Origin: an uncultured Bacteroidales bacterium
GTDB taxonomy: Bacteria; Bacteroidota; Bacteroidia; Bacteroidales; Paludibacteraceae
Length of the DNA stretch: 29,458 bases
Direction: 5' to 3'
Assembly (NCBI GenBank): GCA_937885465.1
Contig: CAKZZM010000194.1
Location: 1 to 29,458, forward strand
Of the stretch, positions 29,391 to 29,458 are shown piece by piece. The position numbers were made by a program, and so were the translations under genes. The stretch's first letter is position 1. Every line of letters starts with the position of its first letter. The notes under the pieces were generated by a model. That model worked only from the letters and a program-made list of their open reading frames with translations. It did no database searches and was not told the origin of the DNA.

Positions 29391-29458
29391 TCACCGTCTC
29401 TCAAATAGTGGAGAACGTCTCCGAACGTTCAACGGTAGAGACGGTGTTTTTCACCGTC
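29391..29458. repeat. Half B element, family A unit and truncated B hairpin
   Basis: A half B arm (TCACCGTCTCTC, 29391-29402) is followed by a forward A unit (29407-29430) and a B hairpin starting at 29437 that runs off the window after CACCGTC. This is the same A-then-B composite as at 27522-27580. Confidence 0.88.

Overview
The window is from a Bacteroidales (Bacteroidota) chromosome, most likely an uncultured gut or rumen lineage. The evidence is a complete SusC/SusD-type starch-utilisation locus, three Bacteroidota-type promoters (TTTG or TTG, about 20 bases, then TAnnTTTG), lipoprotein signal peptides, no Shine-Dalgarno sequences, and Bacteroidota-typical families (DUF5606, DUF5692, a SusR-like regulator). 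A family-level assignment (for example Paludibacteraceae) would be a guess. No tRNA, rRNA, CRISPR array or transposase gene was seen.

Layout. 126-3000 (+): a three-gene partner-switching cassette, with a membrane RsbU-type phosphatase fused to an RsbW-type kinase domain, an RsbV-like STAS protein and an APH-like phosphotransferase. 3177-7652 (+): housekeeping and regulatory genes, namely a small HD alarmone hydrolase, a tyrosine phosphatase, a DUF5606 protein, a Nif3-like protein, a coiled-coil zinc-ribbon protein and HypB. 7759-10590 (+): a 943-residue iron-sulfur flavoprotein with a GltD-like core. 25413-10768 (-): a 14.6-kb starch operon in the order GH97, SusC, SusD, SusE-like, GH13, two CBM-rich secreted proteins and a 46-residue small ORF. 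25600-27537 (+): a divergent SusR-like membrane regulator, then HypA. 27662-29169 (+): a small membrane protein and a DUF5692 membrane protein, ending at a strong terminator.

In the starch locus, the SusE-like lipoprotein and the two CBM proteins would bind starch, the GH13 lipoprotein would cut it at the surface, SusC/SusD would import oligosaccharides, GH97 would trim them, and the SusR-like protein would sense the sugar and switch the operon on. These roles come from the Bacteroides sus paradigm plus the domains seen here.

The most unusual content is a set of short hairpin repeat families scattered through the window. They lie between genes and also, in frame, inside genes. Family A is a 24-base unit with a GAACGN-6-NCGTTC stem whose end base pair changes in a compensatory way. 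Its two main variants contain no stop codon in any of six frames, and tandem copies have a 27-base (9-codon) period. Copies lie inside hypB, as a 108-bp MITE-like insert with 24-bp terminal inverted repeats, and at two places in GH97, including a triple 9-residue repeat in the signal peptide. Others supply the last codons or stop codons of genes. Family B is a 25-base hairpin with covarying inner stems. A third, GTAC-rich family encodes the hydrophobic cores of the SusD and SusE-like signal peptides, an 11-residue stretch of the flavoprotein and the tail of a membrane protein. Together they look like a protein-tolerated repeat system resembling Rickettsia palindromic elements or REP sequences, with no mobilising enzyme in this window.
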